DNA of 64,000 nucleotides from Pseudomonas resinovorans NBRC 106553 (GCF_000412695.1 NC_021499.1:4278001-4342000), one strand, 5' to 3'; shown: positions 31,978 through 40,736, numbered from the stretch's first letter. The notes: generated by a model not told the origin, from the letters alone. Numbers and translations: made by a program.

Positions 31978-32062
31978 CTGGGCACCTCCCGGTGTAGCAG
32001 TAAAAAGGCCGCGAATCATACGCGTCAGGAACCCCTCAGGCTAGCCGAGTCGGCGTAGCGCG

Positions 32063-32242
32063 TCAGTGTTTTCGCCGGCCGGTTGCCTCCAGGGCGAGCA
32101 AACGCAGGTCGACCTCGGCCAGAACGCCGCGCCGCGCGGGCTTGCCGAGCTTTTTCCAGGCCTTGATCTCGGCGCGGGTACGGCCACAGCCACGACAGAC
32201 ATCGCCGGCAAATTGGCACACCTTGATGCAGGGGTCTTTCAT
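32063..32242 (-). CDS. DUF1289-family small Cys-rich protein
   Basis: This 59-residue protein reads MKDPCIKVCQF, then CRGCGRTRAEIKAW and a basic C-terminus. The four Cys (5, 9, 16, 19) in CxxxC and CxxC spacing match DUF1289 proteins, probably a small metal-binding fold. The start has GGGAGG just upstream. It lies 21 bp after scpB on the same strand and before rluB, so it is likely part of the scpA-scpB-rluB unit. Its function is unknown. Confidence 0.88.
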   Translation of the reverse strand: MKDPCIKVCQFAGDVCRGCGRTRAEIKAWKKLGKPARRGVLAEVDLRLLALEATGRRKH

Positions 32243-32263
32243 GGCGCCTCCCGGCAGGCAGCC

Positions 32264-33067
32264 TCAGTGGCGGGTTTCGGCAGGATCCTCGAACAGGGAC
32301 TCATCTGCCTCGCCGCTCTCCTCGACCGCTGGCTCCGCCTGTTCAGCGGCGTCCTGCAGCAGGTCGTCGAAGTCGATCTTCAGGCCCTCTTCCATGGTGT
32401 CCAGCTCCGCCAGCAGGCTGCGGAAGCTGGTCTCGTTGCGCGGTTCGGCCGGCTGCTCGGCGTCGACGCGGGCCTGCAGGCCTTCGGGCACCGGGGCCTC
32501 GCCGTCTTCCAGGTCCAGCACCGGCTCGGGCTCCAGCTCGCGCAACGCGGCCAGCGGCGGCAGCTCTTCCAGGCTTTTCAGGTTGAAATGATCGAGGAAG
32601 GCGCGGGTGGTGGCGAACATCGCCGGCTTGCCGGGCACGTCGCGGTAGCCGACCACACGAATCCACTCGCGCTCCAGCAAGGTCTTGACGATCTGGCTGT
32701 TGACCGCCACGCCGCGAATATCCTCGATCTCGCCACGGGTGATCGGCTGGCGGTAGGCGACCAGGGCCAGGGTTTCCAGCATGGCGCGGGAGTAGCGCTG
32801 CGGGCGCTCTTCCCACAGGCGGCCGACCCAGGGAGAGAAGCGCTCGCGCACCTGCAGGCGGTAGCCGGAGGCCACTTCACGCAGCTCGAACGCACGCTTT
32901 TCGCAGCTCTTGGCCAGGATCGCCAGGGCCGAACGGATCACCGACAGCTCGGGGCGTTCTGCCTCCTCGAAGAGTTCGGCCAGGCGCTCCAGCGACAGGG
33001 GCCTGCCGGAAGCCAGGAGGAAGGCTTCCAGCAGTGAGGCGAGTTCCTTGGGGTCGTTGAGGTTCAT
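32264..33067 (-). CDS. scpB: Segregation and condensation protein B
   Basis: This 267-residue kleisin-associated protein has two winged-helix domains, including SRAMLETLALVAYRQPITRGE (about 95-115) and VVGYRDVPGKPAMFATT. It partners with ScpA and an SMC/MksB-type ATPase in chromosome organisation. An acidic C-terminal extension (about 185-267) is longer than in Bacillus ScpB. Its start immediately follows the scpA stop. Confidence 0.95.
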   Translation of the reverse strand: MNLNDPKELASLLEAFLLASGRPLSLERLAELFEEAERPELSVIRSALAILAKSCEKRAFELREVASGYRLQVRERFSPWVGRLWEERPQRYSRAMLETLALVAYRQPITRGEIEDIRGVAVNSQIVKTLLEREWIRVVGYRDVPGKPAMFATTRAFLDHFNLKSLEELPPLAALRELEPEPVLDLEDGEAPVPEGLQARVDAEQPAEPRNETSFRSLLAELDTMEEGLKIDFDDLLQDAAEQAEPAVEESGEADESLFEDPAETRH

Positions 33068-33895
33068 CTACTCGGCTCTGGCGCGCACATGGATGGGGGC
33101 GAAGGGCTCATTTTGCACCAGTTCAACCAACTGTTCCTTGATCAGTTCCAGCACCGCCATGAAGGTGACCACCACGCCGAGTCGGCCTTCTTCCACTGTG
33201 AACAGCGCGACGAAGGCGACGAAAGCGCCGCCCTTGAGCTTCTCCAGCACTTCGCTCATGCGCTCGCGGGTAGACAGGGCCTCGCGGGTCACCTGGTGGC
33301 TCTCGAACATGTCGGCCCGGCGCAGCACCTCGGCCATGGACAGCAGCAGCTCCTCCAGCGCCACGTCCGGCAGCAGCTTGCGCGCCCGCGCTTCCGGAGC
33401 GTCCAGGCGCGGCACCTGCACATCGCGACCGACACGGGGCAACTGGTCGATGCCTTCGGCAGCGGCCTTGAAGCGCTCGTACTCCTGCAGACGGCGGATC
33501 AGTTCGGCGCGCGGGTCGTCCTCTTCCACTTCCGCCTCGCTGGAGCGCGGCAGCAGCATGCGCGACTTGATCTCGGCCAGCATGGCGGCCATCACCAGGT
33601 ACTCGGCGGCCAGCTCCAGGCGCACCGACTTCATCAGCTCGACATAGGCCATGTACTGGTGGGTGATGGCCGCCACCGGGATGTCGAGGATGTCGATGTT
33701 CTGCTTGCGGATCAGGTAGAGCAGCAGGTCCAGCGGGCCTTCGAAGGCTTCGAGGAAGACTTCCAGGGCGTCCGGCGGGATATAGAGGTCCTGCGGCAGC
33801 TCGGTCACCGCCTGGCCGTAGACCAGGGCGAAGGGCAGCTCCTGCTGGGCGCCCGCCTGGGGATCCGGCGTCTCGAGTGGCGGGGTTTCGTGCAT
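33068..33895 (-). CDS. scpA: Segregation and condensation protein A
   Basis: This 275-residue kleisin subunit has FEGPLDLLLYLIRKQNIDIL (about 51-70), YLVMAAMLAEIKSRMLLP (about 101-118) and a C-terminal winged helix (about 200-270). It binds ScpB and SMC. Its stop codon abuts the scpB start, so translation is probably coupled. It is the first gene of the scpA-scpB-DUF1289-rluB unit. Confidence 0.95.
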   Translation of the reverse strand: MHETPPLETPDPQAGAQQELPFALVYGQAVTELPQDLYIPPDALEVFLEAFEGPLDLLLYLIRKQNIDILDIPVAAITHQYMAYVELMKSVRLELAAEYLVMAAMLAEIKSRMLLPRSSEAEVEEDDPRAELIRRLQEYERFKAAAEGIDQLPRVGRDVQVPRLDAPEARARKLLPDVALEELLLSMAEVLRRADMFESHQVTREALSTRERMSEVLEKLKGGAFVAFVALFTVEEGRLGVVVTFMAVLELIKEQLVELVQNEPFAPIHVRARAE

Positions 33896-34053
33896 CGGGT
33901 CCTCTATCGCGGCGGTGCCGCTGCTTCAGGCTACTGCGCCGCCGGCCAACGCCGGTCGGCGGAAACCGGGCACGTTAGCACCATGTGCCAGACTAAAAAA
34001 GCACGACGCAGCCCCCCTGGTCAGCTCACCAACCCCAGCTCCCGGAGGTTTGG

Positions 34054-34407
34054 ATGAAAGCCTTCAATCCCATGTTCTCGGCCGTCCTCATGCTGTTCTG
34101 CCTCGCCCTGCCGCCCGCGCCTGTCCAGGCCGGCATGATCGGTACCAACGAAGCACTCTCGACCCAGCAAGCCACCCGGGACCACGCGAAGCTCGATGCC
34201 TTCCTGGGCCGCGCCGAGGTTCAGGAGCAGATGCGCGCCCTCGGCGTCGACGCCGCCAACGCCCGCGCCAGGGCCCAGGCCCTGACCCCGTCGGAGGCGG
34301 CGCAGCTGGTGCAGCGGATGGATGCGGTGCCGGCGGGCGGCAATATCAGCAAGACCGATTTCCTGCTGATCCTGCTGCTGATCATAGTGGTGGCGATCCT
34401 GCTCTGA
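34054..34407 (+). CDS. PA2779-family small membrane protein
   Basis: This 117-residue protein has a signal peptide (cleavage near VQA, about 26), the motif LGRAEVQEQMRALGVD (about 51-66) and a C-terminal membrane helix ending ILLLIIVVAILL. That matches the PA2779-type family, often paired with a C39-like peptidase gene (PA2778); here no such partner is adjacent. GGAGG lies 9 bp before the ATG. It is divergent from scpA and convergent with the next gene. Function unknown. Confidence 0.75.
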   Translation: MKAFNPMFSAVLMLFCLALPPAPVQAGMIGTNEALSTQQATRDHAKLDAFLGRAEVQEQMRALGVDAANARARAQALTPSEAAQLVQRMDAVPAGGNISKTDFLLILLLIIVVAILL

Positions 34408-34414
34408 GGCGCGC

Positions 34415-35044
34415 TCATTCCTCGTCGAGGAAGGGCTCCGGGTCGCCGCAACCCACGCGAATCACCTCGGGCTTGCCCTCGGCCAGGTTGATCACGGTGG
34501 AGGCCGCCATGCCACCGTGGCCGCCGTCGATGATCAGGTCCACCTGGTGCTCGAGGATCTGCCGCATCTCGTAGGGGTCGCTCATGGGCAGTTCTTCGCC
34601 GGGCAGGATCAGGCTGGTGCTCATCAAAGGCGCGCCCAGTTGCTCCAGCAGCGCCAGGGCGATGGGATGGTCCGGCACCCGCAGGCCGATGGTGCGGCGC
34701 TTGGGATGCATGAGCATGCGCGGCACTTCGCGGGTGGCGCTGAGGATGAAGGTGTAGGGCCCCGGGGTGTGCGCCCTGATCAGGCGAAAGGCCGCGGTGT
34801 CCACCTTGGCGAACACACCGATCTCCGAGAGATCGCGGCAGACCAGGGTGAAGTTGTGCTTCTCGTCCAGCCGACGCAATCGGCGGATGCGCTCCACCGC
34901 GCCCTTGTCGCCGATCAGGCAACCCAGGGCATAGGAAGAGTCGGTGGGATAGACGATCACACCGCCCGCCTTGACGATTTCCACGGCCTGACGGATCAGG
35001 CGCGGCTGTGGATTCTCCGGGTGTACCTGGAAGAATTGACTCAC
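34415..35044 (-). CDS. YciO/Sua5-family threonylcarbamoyl-AMP synthase-like protein
   Basis: This 209-residue protein of the Sua5/YciO/YrdC fold has VIVYPTDSSYALGC (about 31-44, nucleotide and threonine site), KHNFTLVCRDLSEI and GPYTFILSATREVPRML. TsaC-type members make threonylcarbamoyl-AMP for tRNA t6A; YciO paralogues are weakly active, and this one matches YciO more than TsaC. The GTG start at 35044 has GGGAG upstream and fits the family length. It lies 13 bp after the rnm gene. Confidence 0.85.
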   Translation of the reverse strand: MSQFFQVHPENPQPRLIRQAVEIVKAGGVIVYPTDSSYALGCLIGDKGAVERIRRLRRLDEKHNFTLVCRDLSEIGVFAKVDTAAFRLIRAHTPGPYTFILSATREVPRMLMHPKRRTIGLRVPDHPIALALLEQLGAPLMSTSLILPGEELPMSDPYEMRQILEHQVDLIIDGGHGGMAASTVINLAEGKPEVIRVGCGDPEPFLDEE

Positions 35045-35057
35045 GACATCTCCCTGT

Positions 35058-35924
35058 TCAGAGGGTAGCAATAGGGCTGTGTGCATGGCGGAAGCGCCCC
35101 CATATCGGCGGCAGGTCATCCGGCAAGGGTCGGTACAGGCCCAGCTCCGACCAATCGCAGGGTGCATGGAAATCACTACCGGCACTGACCAGCATGCCGA
35201 ACTCTCGTGCCAGCACGGCCAGGCGTCCCACCTGCTCCGGCGGCTGCAAGCCATTGACCACTTCCAGCGCGTGGCCACCGGCCTGGATGAAATCCGCAAC
35301 CAACTTGCGCCGTTTGGCGCCGGTGAAATCGTACTGCCAGGGATGCGCCAGGCTGATCCAGGCGCCCGCGGCGCTCAGGGTACCCACGGCCTCGGCCAGG
35401 GTCGGCCAGTGCTGTTTGACGTCGCCGAGCTTGCCGGCGCCCAGCCACTTGCGGAAGGCCTCGGCACGGTCGCGGACATGGCCGGCACGCACGAGGAACT
35501 CGGCGAAGTGCGGCCGCGCCGGCGCGTTGCCGCTGTCGCCCAGCTCCTTCTGCACCGCCCGCGCGCCCTCCAGGGCACCGGGCATGCCCTTGGCGGCCAG
35601 CCGTCGGGAGATTTCCTCGGCCCGCGCCCAGCGGCCGCTATGCAGGTCGGCGATGGCCGCCAGCAAGGCCGGCGCGTCGGCGGCGAAGGCGTAACCCAGC
35701 ACATGGATGGTCGCGCCGCCCCAGGTGCATGACAGCTCGATGCCGTTGATCAGTTGCATACCCAATGTTTCGGCTGCCTGCCGGGCCTCGTCGAGGCCAT
35801 CCAGGGTGTCGTGGTCGGTCAGCGCCAACAGGCGTACGCCGCGCTCGTGGGCACGGGCGACCAGGGCCGCGGGGGCCAGGGCACCGTCGGAGGCGGTACT
35901 GTGGCAATGCAGGTCTATCTGCAT
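35058..35924 (-). CDS. rnm: PHP-domain RNase/phosphatase (RNase AM, YciV/TrpH)
   Basis: This 288-residue PHP-family metalloenzyme starts MQIDLHCHSTASDGALAP with the metal-binding HxH. LALTDHDTLDG (about 33-43), NGIELSCTW, ISLAHP (about 190) and SAGSDFH (about 254) supply the other ligands. Homologues hydrolyse 3',5'-nucleoside bisphosphates and trim 5' ends of rRNA. It lies just before the YciO-like gene, a common order. Confidence 0.88.
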   Translation of the reverse strand: MQIDLHCHSTASDGALAPAALVARAHERGVRLLALTDHDTLDGLDEARQAAETLGMQLINGIELSCTWGGATIHVLGYAFAADAPALLAAIADLHSGRWARAEEISRRLAAKGMPGALEGARAVQKELGDSGNAPARPHFAEFLVRAGHVRDRAEAFRKWLGAGKLGDVKQHWPTLAEAVGTLSAAGAWISLAHPWQYDFTGAKRRKLVADFIQAGGHALEVVNGLQPPEQVGRLAVLAREFGMLVSAGSDFHAPCDWSELGLYRPLPDDLPPIWGRFRHAHSPIATL

Positions 35925-35990
35925 GGGGTCTGCTTTCGCTAGGGGAATGGTTTGTTATTATGCCGCCACATCCCGCTTCTGGCTGCCGCC

Positions 35991-36581
35991 GTGAAACAAT
36001 TCATCGACTTCATCCCGCTTGTCCTCTTCTTCATCGTCTACAAACTGGAACCGCGCGCCATCGAGCTGGCCGGCAATACCTATATGCTAGGCGGTATTTT
36101 CAGCGCCACAGCGGTTCTGATCATCAGTTCGGTAATCGTCTACGGCACGATCTTCCTGCTCCAGCGCCGCCTGGAAAAAGGCCAGTGGCTGACCCTGGTG
36201 GCCTGCCTGGTGTTCGGCGGCATGACCCTGGCCTTCCATAGCGAGACCTTCCTCAAGTGGAAGGCGCCCGTGGTGAACTGGTTGTTCGCCCTGGCCTTCG
36301 CCGGCAGCCACTTCATTGGCGACAAGCCGCTGATCCAGCGCGTGATGGGCCATGCCCTGAGCCTGCCCCAGCCCATCTGGGTACGCCTGAACCTGGCCTG
36401 GATCGCCTTCTTCCTGGTGTGCGGCTGCGCCAACCTCTTCGTGGCCTTCACCTTCCACGAGTTCTGGGTGGACTTCAAAGTCTTCGGCAGCCTCGGCATG
36501 ACCGTGCTCTTCCTGGTCGGCCAGGGCGTCTACCTGGCCCGCCATATCCACGACGGCGAAACCGAAAAGCCCCAACAGTAA
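35991..36581 (+). CDS. yciB: Septation/intracellular-membrane protein YciB (IspZ)
   Basis: This 196-residue inner-membrane protein has about five or six hydrophobic segments and begins [17 protein letters not shown], the YciB signature. [18 protein letters not shown] and [14 protein letters not shown] are also family motifs. The start is GTG at 35991, fixed by alignment to the usual N-terminus. It works in envelope maintenance and cell division. The yciI gene follows after 8 bp. Confidence 0.95.
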   Translation: MKQFIDFIPLVLFFIVYKLEPRAIELAGNTYMLGGIFSATAVLIISSVIVYGTIFLLQRRLEKGQWLTLVACLVFGGMTLAFHSETFLKWKAPVVNWLFALAFAGSHFIGDKPLIQRVMGHALSLPQPIWVRLNLAWIAFFLVCGCANLFVAFTFHEFWVDFKVFGSLGMTVLFLVGQGVYLARHIHDGETEKPQQ

Positions 36582-36589
36582 GGACAGCC

Positions 36590-36889
36590 ATGCTCTACGC
36601 CATCATCGCCACCGACGTCACCGGTTCCCTGGAAAGCCGCCTCGCCGCCCGCCCCGCGCACCTCGCGCGCCTGGAGCAGTTGAAGGCCGAAGCCCGCCTG
36701 GTACTGGCCGGCCCGCATCCGGCAGTGGACAGCAGCGACCCGGGTAGCGCAGGTTTCAGCGGCAGCCTGATCGTCGCCGAGTTCGACTCCCTCGAGGCCG
36801 CCAAGGCCTGGGCCGACGCCGATCCCTATCGCGCCGCCGGCGTCTACGCCGAGGTGGTGGTCAAGCCCTTCAAGCAGGTATTCCCCTAA
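36590..36889 (+). CDS. yciI: YciI-family protein
   Basis: This 99-residue ferredoxin-like-fold protein has the motifs [41 protein letters not shown] (split in reading) and a conserved His and Asp typical of the family. Its enzymatic role is unproven. It starts 8 bp after the yciB stop, with AAGGA upstream. Confidence 0.92.
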   Translation: MLYAIIATDVTGSLESRLAARPAHLARLEQLKAEARLVLAGPHPAVDSSDPGSAGFSGSLIVAEFDSLEAAKAWADADPYRAAGVYAEVVVKPFKQVFP

Positions 36890-36933
36890 GCCGCACACCA
36901 GCCTCCGCACCAGGCCAGGAAAAAGGAGTTCCC

Positions 36934-37365
36934 ATGCACGCCGGTCGATTGCCCACGCTGTTCGCCGCCGCGCTGCTCTGCAGCCTGGCCCAGGCTGAAG
37001 AACCCCAACCGCAAGCAGACGCCAACGCCATCGCGCCGGCGTCTAGCGCAACGGCGCCAGCCCCCGATCCCCTGGTCGCCCAACTCCAGCATCAACTGGC
37101 CGAAAGCGAACGCCAGCGCGGCGAACTGAGCTCGCAACTGGAAACCGCCGGGAAGGAGCGGGAAAACGCCCAGCTGTCCCGCCTGCGCCAGGAAAACCAG
37201 CGCCTCAAGCTGCAGCTCAAGGAAGCACAGGCGCTACAGCCGCCGCGCCTTCTGAGCGAACAGCAGACCTGGTTCGCCGTGGGTGGTGGCGTGGCCCTCC
37301 TCTCCCTGGCCACCGGCCTGTTCGCCCGTGGCGGGCGCCGCCAGCGCCGTCAATGGATCAACTGA
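36934..37365 (+). CDS. Small coiled-coil, single-pass membrane protein
   Basis: This 143-residue protein has a signal sequence (cleaved near AQA, about 21), an Ala/Pro-rich linker, a coiled coil (about 48-100, with QHQLAESERQRGELSSQLET) and a C-terminal membrane helix (about 111-131) before an Arg-rich tail. The layout mirrors the gene at 10690 without the SH3 domain. I do not recognise a named family. Its 3' end contains an in-frame ATG (37353) near the cpxR start, and the 8-bp gap to cpxR suggests joint transcription. Confidence 0.7.
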   Translation: MHAGRLPTLFAAALLCSLAQAEEPQPQADANAIAPASSATAPAPDPLVAQLQHQLAESERQRGELSSQLETAGKERENAQLSRLRQENQRLKLQLKEAQALQPPRLLSEQQTWFAVGGGVALLSLATGLFARGGRRQRRQWIN

Positions 37366-37373
37366 CCCGTACC

Positions 37374-38051
37374 ATGAGTGAACTGCTGCTAATCGATGAC
37401 GACAAGGAACTCTGCGAGCTGCTGATCAGTTGGCTCAGCCAGGAAGGCTTCAGCGTCCGCGCCTGCCACGACGGCCAGTCGGCACGCGCCGCCCTGGCCG
37501 AGCATGCGCCGAGCGCCGTGGTGCTGGACGTGATGCTGCCCGACGGCAGCGGGCTGGAACTGCTCAAGCAACTGCGCGGTGACCACCCGGAGCTGCCGGT
37601 GCTGATGCTCTCCGCCCGTGGTGAACCGCTGGACCGCATCCTCGGCCTGGAACTGGGCGCCGATGACTACCTGGCAAAACCCTGCGACCCCCGCGAGCTA
37701 ACCGCCCGCCTGCGCGCGGTGCTGCGCCGCAGCCAGCCGCCGCAACCCTCCAGCCAGCTGGAACTGGGCGACCTCTGCTACAGCCCGGTGCGCGGCATCG
37801 TCACCGTCGGCAACCACGAAATCAGCCTGACCCTTTCCGAAGGCCGCCTGCTCGAAGCCCTGCTGCGCCAGCCCGGCGAACCGCTGGACAAGCAGCAACT
37901 GGCGCAACTGGCCCTGGGTCGCAAGCTGACGCTGTACGACCGCAGCCTGGACATGCACGTCAGCAACCTGCGCAAGAAGCTCGGGCCCCACGGCGACGGA
38001 CGCCCGCGCATCCTCGCGCTGCGGAGCCGCGGCTACTACTACAGCGCGTAA
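37374..38051 (+). CDS. cpxR: CpxR-like OmpR-family response regulator
   Basis: This 225-residue regulator has a receiver domain with the acidic pocket IDDDKE (about 7-12), the phosphoacceptor Asp52 (VVLDVMLPDGSG) and LAKPCDP (conserved Lys). The C-terminal OmpR-type winged helix (about 130-225) includes SLDMHVSNLRKKLG. It is followed by a Spy-like gene and a CpxA-like kinase, the arrangement of the Pseudomonas Cpx envelope-stress system. The ATG at 37374 lacks a clear ribosome site; it may be translated by coupling to the upstream gene. Confidence 0.9.
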   Translation: MSELLLIDDDKELCELLISWLSQEGFSVRACHDGQSARAALAEHAPSAVVLDVMLPDGSGLELLKQLRGDHPELPVLMLSARGEPLDRILGLELGADDYLAKPCDPRELTARLRAVLRRSQPPQPSSQLELGDLCYSPVRGIVTVGNHEISLTLSEGRLLEALLRQPGEPLDKQQLAQLALGRKLTLYDRSLDMHVSNLRKKLGPHGDGRPRILALRSRGYYYSA

Positions 38052-38069
38052 TACGGCGCCTGACAGGTA

Positions 38070-38085
38070 TTTACGTAGGCTTTAC
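38070..38085 (-). promoter_or_regulatory. CpxR box upstream of the spy-like gene
   Basis: TTTAC-GTAGGC-TTTAC is, on the minus strand, GTAAA-N6-GTAAA, the CpxR recognition pattern of enterics (N5 preferred). It lies 84-99 bp before the Spy-like start and about 32 bp before a TAGACT -10-like hexamer (38118-38123), a suitable activator position. Confidence 0.75.
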
Positions 38086-38168
38086 CCACGGCTGACCGCC
38101 CTTGACCTTGTCATCCCTAGACTGGGCACATCCGGCAACCGGCCGGAATCGAGACTAGGAGAACCTCC

Positions 38169-38579
38169 ATGCGCAAGACCCTTACCGCCCTGCTGCTCGC
38201 CGCTACCCTGCCGTCCCTGGCCATGGCCATGCCGGAAGGTGGCCCGCGCCACGAGCGCGGTTTCGGCGGCCACATGTTCAAGGAGCTGAACCTCACCCAG
38301 GAACAGCGCCAGGAAATCGGCAAACTGATGCGCGACAACATGAAGTCCCGCCACGACATCACCGAGCGCTACCTGGACAAACTGCCGGCCGCCGAGAAGA
38401 AGGCCATGCAGGACGAGCTCAAGGCCGCCAAGACCAAGAACCGCGACGCCATCCGCGCGCAGCTCAAGCCCGAGCAGCAGAAGACCTTCGACGAGATCCA
38501 GAAGAAGATGGAAGAACGCCGCGCCGAACGCGCCGAGTTCCAGGCCTGGAAAGCCGAGAAGGACAAGAAGGCCCAGTAA
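38169..38579 (+). CDS. Spy/CpxP-family periplasmic protein
   Basis: This 136-residue periplasmic protein has a signal peptide ending AMA (about 20), followed by an alpha-helical Spy domain with two LTxxQ-like motifs: LNLTQEQRQEIG (about 40-51) and LKPEQQKTF (about 97-105). Spy chaperones unfolded periplasmic proteins, and CpxP damps CpxA. The gene sits between cpxR and cpxA with its own CpxR box and is followed by a terminator-like hairpin, so it is probably the strongly induced member of the locus. Which of the two roles it plays cannot be told from sequence. Confidence 0.9.
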   Translation: MRKTLTALLLAATLPSLAMAMPEGGPRHERGFGGHMFKELNLTQEQRQEIGKLMRDNMKSRHDITERYLDKLPAAEKKAMQDELKAAKTKNRDAIRAQLKPEQQKTFDEIQKKMEERRAERAEFQAWKAEKDKKAQ

Positions 38580-38611
38580 TCCGCGCGGCCCGTCCGCAAA
38601 CCCCAACCCCA

Positions 38612-38641
38612 CCCATCAGGCCGCCCGGCCTGATGGGTTTT
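38612..38641 (+). terminator. Intra-operon terminator between spy-like and cpxA
   Basis: CCCATCAGGCC and GGCCTGATGGG arms (38612-38622, 38627-38637) are followed by TTTTG. It would limit transcription from the spy-like gene into cpxA. Confidence 0.8.
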
Positions 38642-38661
38642 GCCGTTCAGGAGCAACCCCT

Positions 38662-39987
38662 TTGCGCTCACTCTTCTGGCGAATCCTGGGCACCCTCTGG
38701 CTGGCCCTGATTCTGGTTGCAGGCCTGTCGATCCTGCTCGGTCGCGCCCTCAATCAGGATGCCTGGATCCTCAGCCACCACCCGTCCCTCGAGGGCCTGG
38801 CGGAACGCCTGGTGCACAGCTACGAAGAAAACGGCCCGCACAAGACCCAGCACTACCTGGAGAAATTCCGCCACCGCGAACGGATCGACGTGCAGATGCT
38901 CAACGACACCGGCCAGCCGGTGATCGACGGCACCTTCCCGCCCCGCGCCGCCGCGTTCGAGGCGCGCCAGGACAACCCCCGCCGCCTGCCCTGGCGGCGC
39001 CTGACCCAGGAGTTCACCAGCCCCACCAGCGGTGACTCCTACCTGCTGATCTACCGCATCCCCTACCCCGAGCTGGACGCCTGGCATCGCGGCAGCCTGC
39101 TCCAGCCGATCAGCGCACTGGGCATAGCCCTGGTGGTGCTGACCCTTTTCAGCCTGGCCCTGGCCCTGTCCATCACCCGCCCGCTCGACCGCCTGCGCCG
39201 GGCCGTGCACGACCTCGGCCAGACCAGCTACCAGCAGGACAGCCTGTCCCGCCTGGCCCGCCGACGCGACGAACTCGGTGTGCTGGCCAGCGACTTCAAC
39301 CGCATGGGCCAACGCTTGCAGGGCCTGATCGGCAGCCAGCGCCAGTTGCTCCGCGACGTGTCCCACGAATTGCGCTCGCCCCTGGCGCGCCTGCGTATCG
39401 CCCTGGCCCTGGCCGAACGCGCCGGGCCCGAACAGCGTGAAGCCCTCTGGCCACGCCTGGGCCAGGAGTGCGACCGGCTGGAAGCCCTGATCAGCGAAAT
39501 CCTCGCCCTCGCCCGCCTGGATGCCGAGCCGGGCGCGCGCCACCCCATCGCGTTGCGGCCGATGCTCGACAAACTCAGGGAAGACGCCCGGCTATTGGCC
39601 CCGGAACAGGACGTACGCATCCACTGCAACGGCGAGACGCAACTCAACGGCTGGCCGGACATGCTCGAACGGGCGCTGGACAACCTGCTGCGCAATGCCC
39701 TGCGCTTCAACCCGCCAGGGCAGCCGGTGGAGGTAGAGGTGAAGGAGCGGGATGGCAGCCTGCGGATCCAGGTCCGCGACCATGGGCCGGGCGTCGCTCC
39801 CGAGCACCTGTCGCAGCTGGGCGAGCCCTTCTTCCGCGCGCCCAACCAGTCCGCTGCCGGCCATGGCCTGGGCCTGGCCATCGCACGCCGTGCGGTGGAA
39901 CGCCACGGCGGCACGCTGAAACTGGACAATCATCCCGAGAGCGGCTTCATCGCCACCCTCGAACTGCCCTTGTCGCCTGAGGCCTGA
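38662..39987 (+). CDS. cpxA: CpxA-like sensor histidine kinase
   Basis: This 441-residue membrane kinase has two membrane segments (about 6-28 and 150-172) bounding a periplasmic sensor loop. A HAMP domain (about 173-225), the H-box RDVSHELRSPLARL with phosphorylated His235, and ATP-binding motifs NLLRNALRFNPPG (N), DHGPGV (G1) and GHGLGLAIARR (G2) follow. The start is TTG at 38662 with AGGAG 8 bp upstream, an unusual start that, with the preceding terminator, may keep its level low. Partner: the CpxR-like regulator. Confidence 0.92.
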   Translation: MRSLFWRILGTLWLALILVAGLSILLGRALNQDAWILSHHPSLEGLAERLVHSYEENGPHKTQHYLEKFRHRERIDVQMLNDTGQPVIDGTFPPRAAAFEARQDNPRRLPWRRLTQEFTSPTSGDSYLLIYRIPYPELDAWHRGSLLQPISALGIALVVLTLFSLALALSITRPLDRLRRAVHDLGQTSYQQDSLSRLARRRDELGVLASDFNRMGQRLQGLIGSQRQLLRDVSHELRSPLARLRIALALAERAGPEQREALWPRLGQECDRLEALISEILALARLDAEPGARHPIALRPMLDKLREDARLLAPEQDVRIHCNGETQLNGWPDMLERALDNLLRNALRFNPPGQPVEVEVKERDGSLRIQVRDHGPGVAPEHLSQLGEPFFRAPNQSAAGHGLGLAIARRAVERHGGTLKLDNHPESGFIATLELPLSPEA

Positions 39988-40545
39988 TCAGCTCCAGACC
40001 TTGACGAAGTCCGCCGGAGCCAGCTCCGGCGCGGCGCGGCGCTCACCCTCGACGCTGCCGAGGTAGAGGAAGCCCACCACCTGCTCGTTTTCGGCGAGGC
40101 CGAGGCCGGCAGCGACGGTGCGGTCATAAGCCATGTCACCGGTACGCCAGATGGCGCCCAGGCCCAGGGCATGGGCCGCCAGCAGGATGCCGTGGGCGGC
40201 GCAGCCGGCCGACAACAGTTGTTCGGACTCGGGCACCTTGTGGCCAGCCTGCAGGGTGGCGACTACCACGGTCAGCATCGGTGCCCGCAGGGGCATGGCA
40301 CGAGCCTTGGTGACGGCCGCCTCGGGCGCGTCGGGATTCTTCGCCAGCACGGCGCTGACGAACAGCTCGCCGAGTTTCTGGCGCGCCTCGCCCTCGATGG
40401 TGAGGAAGCGCCAGGGGCGCAGATAGCCGTGGTCCGGTGCGCGCATCGCCGCGCGGAACAGCAGTTCGCGCTGGGCTGCGTCCGGCGCCGGCTCCTGCAG
40501 ACGAGCCAGGGATACGCGGTTGAGCAGAGCGTCGAGAGCCTCCAT
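39988..40545 (-). CDS. Nitroreductase family protein (YdjA-like)
   Basis: This 185-residue FMN-dependent protein of the small nitroreductase group has RAAMRAPDHGYLRPWRFL (about 31-48) and the C-terminal LGLAENEQVVGFLYLGS. It lacks the larger insertions of NfsA/NfsB, so it resembles YdjA, whose natural substrate is unknown. It converges on cpxA with only the stop codons between them. Confidence 0.9.
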   Translation of the reverse strand: MEALDALLNRVSLARLQEPAPDAAQRELLFRAAMRAPDHGYLRPWRFLTIEGEARQKLGELFVSAVLAKNPDAPEAAVTKARAMPLRAPMLTVVVATLQAGHKVPESEQLLSAGCAAHGILLAAHALGLGAIWRTGDMAYDRTVAAGLGLAENEQVVGFLYLGSVEGERRAAPELAPADFVKVWS

Positions 40546-40677
40546 CGGCCACCTCCAGAATTCAGGGAGCCGGCATTCTAGCCGATAACGCGACTCGATC
40601 CCGCCCTATCGGCAAGCCGCCGACGGAGCATTCGCAAGCATCCCGCTGAAGTCTGTCGAACTCCCGCATCACGGGCG

Positions 40678-40706
40678 TTTCAACGGTCCCGAAGGCCCAG
40701 TAGAAT
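40678..40706 (+). promoter_or_regulatory. Probable sigma-70 promoter of the first trkH
   Basis: TTTCAA (40678-40683) and TAGAAT (40701-40706) are separated by 17 bp, 31 bp upstream of the trkH start. The second trkH copy keeps the same -10 hexamer in a similar setting. Confidence 0.6.
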
Positions 40707-40736
40707 GCCGCGTCCGCCAGCCGCCTGGAAGGCCCC

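Noticed and set aside
30587..32058. Very long plus-strand open frames antisense to rluB
   Set aside because: They arise from the tandem repeat and GC-rich codon usage of rluB. The minus-strand frame has the S4 and pseudouridine-synthase motifs and a ribosome-binding site; the plus-strand frames are low-complexity Arg/Gly/Thr/Ala sequence.
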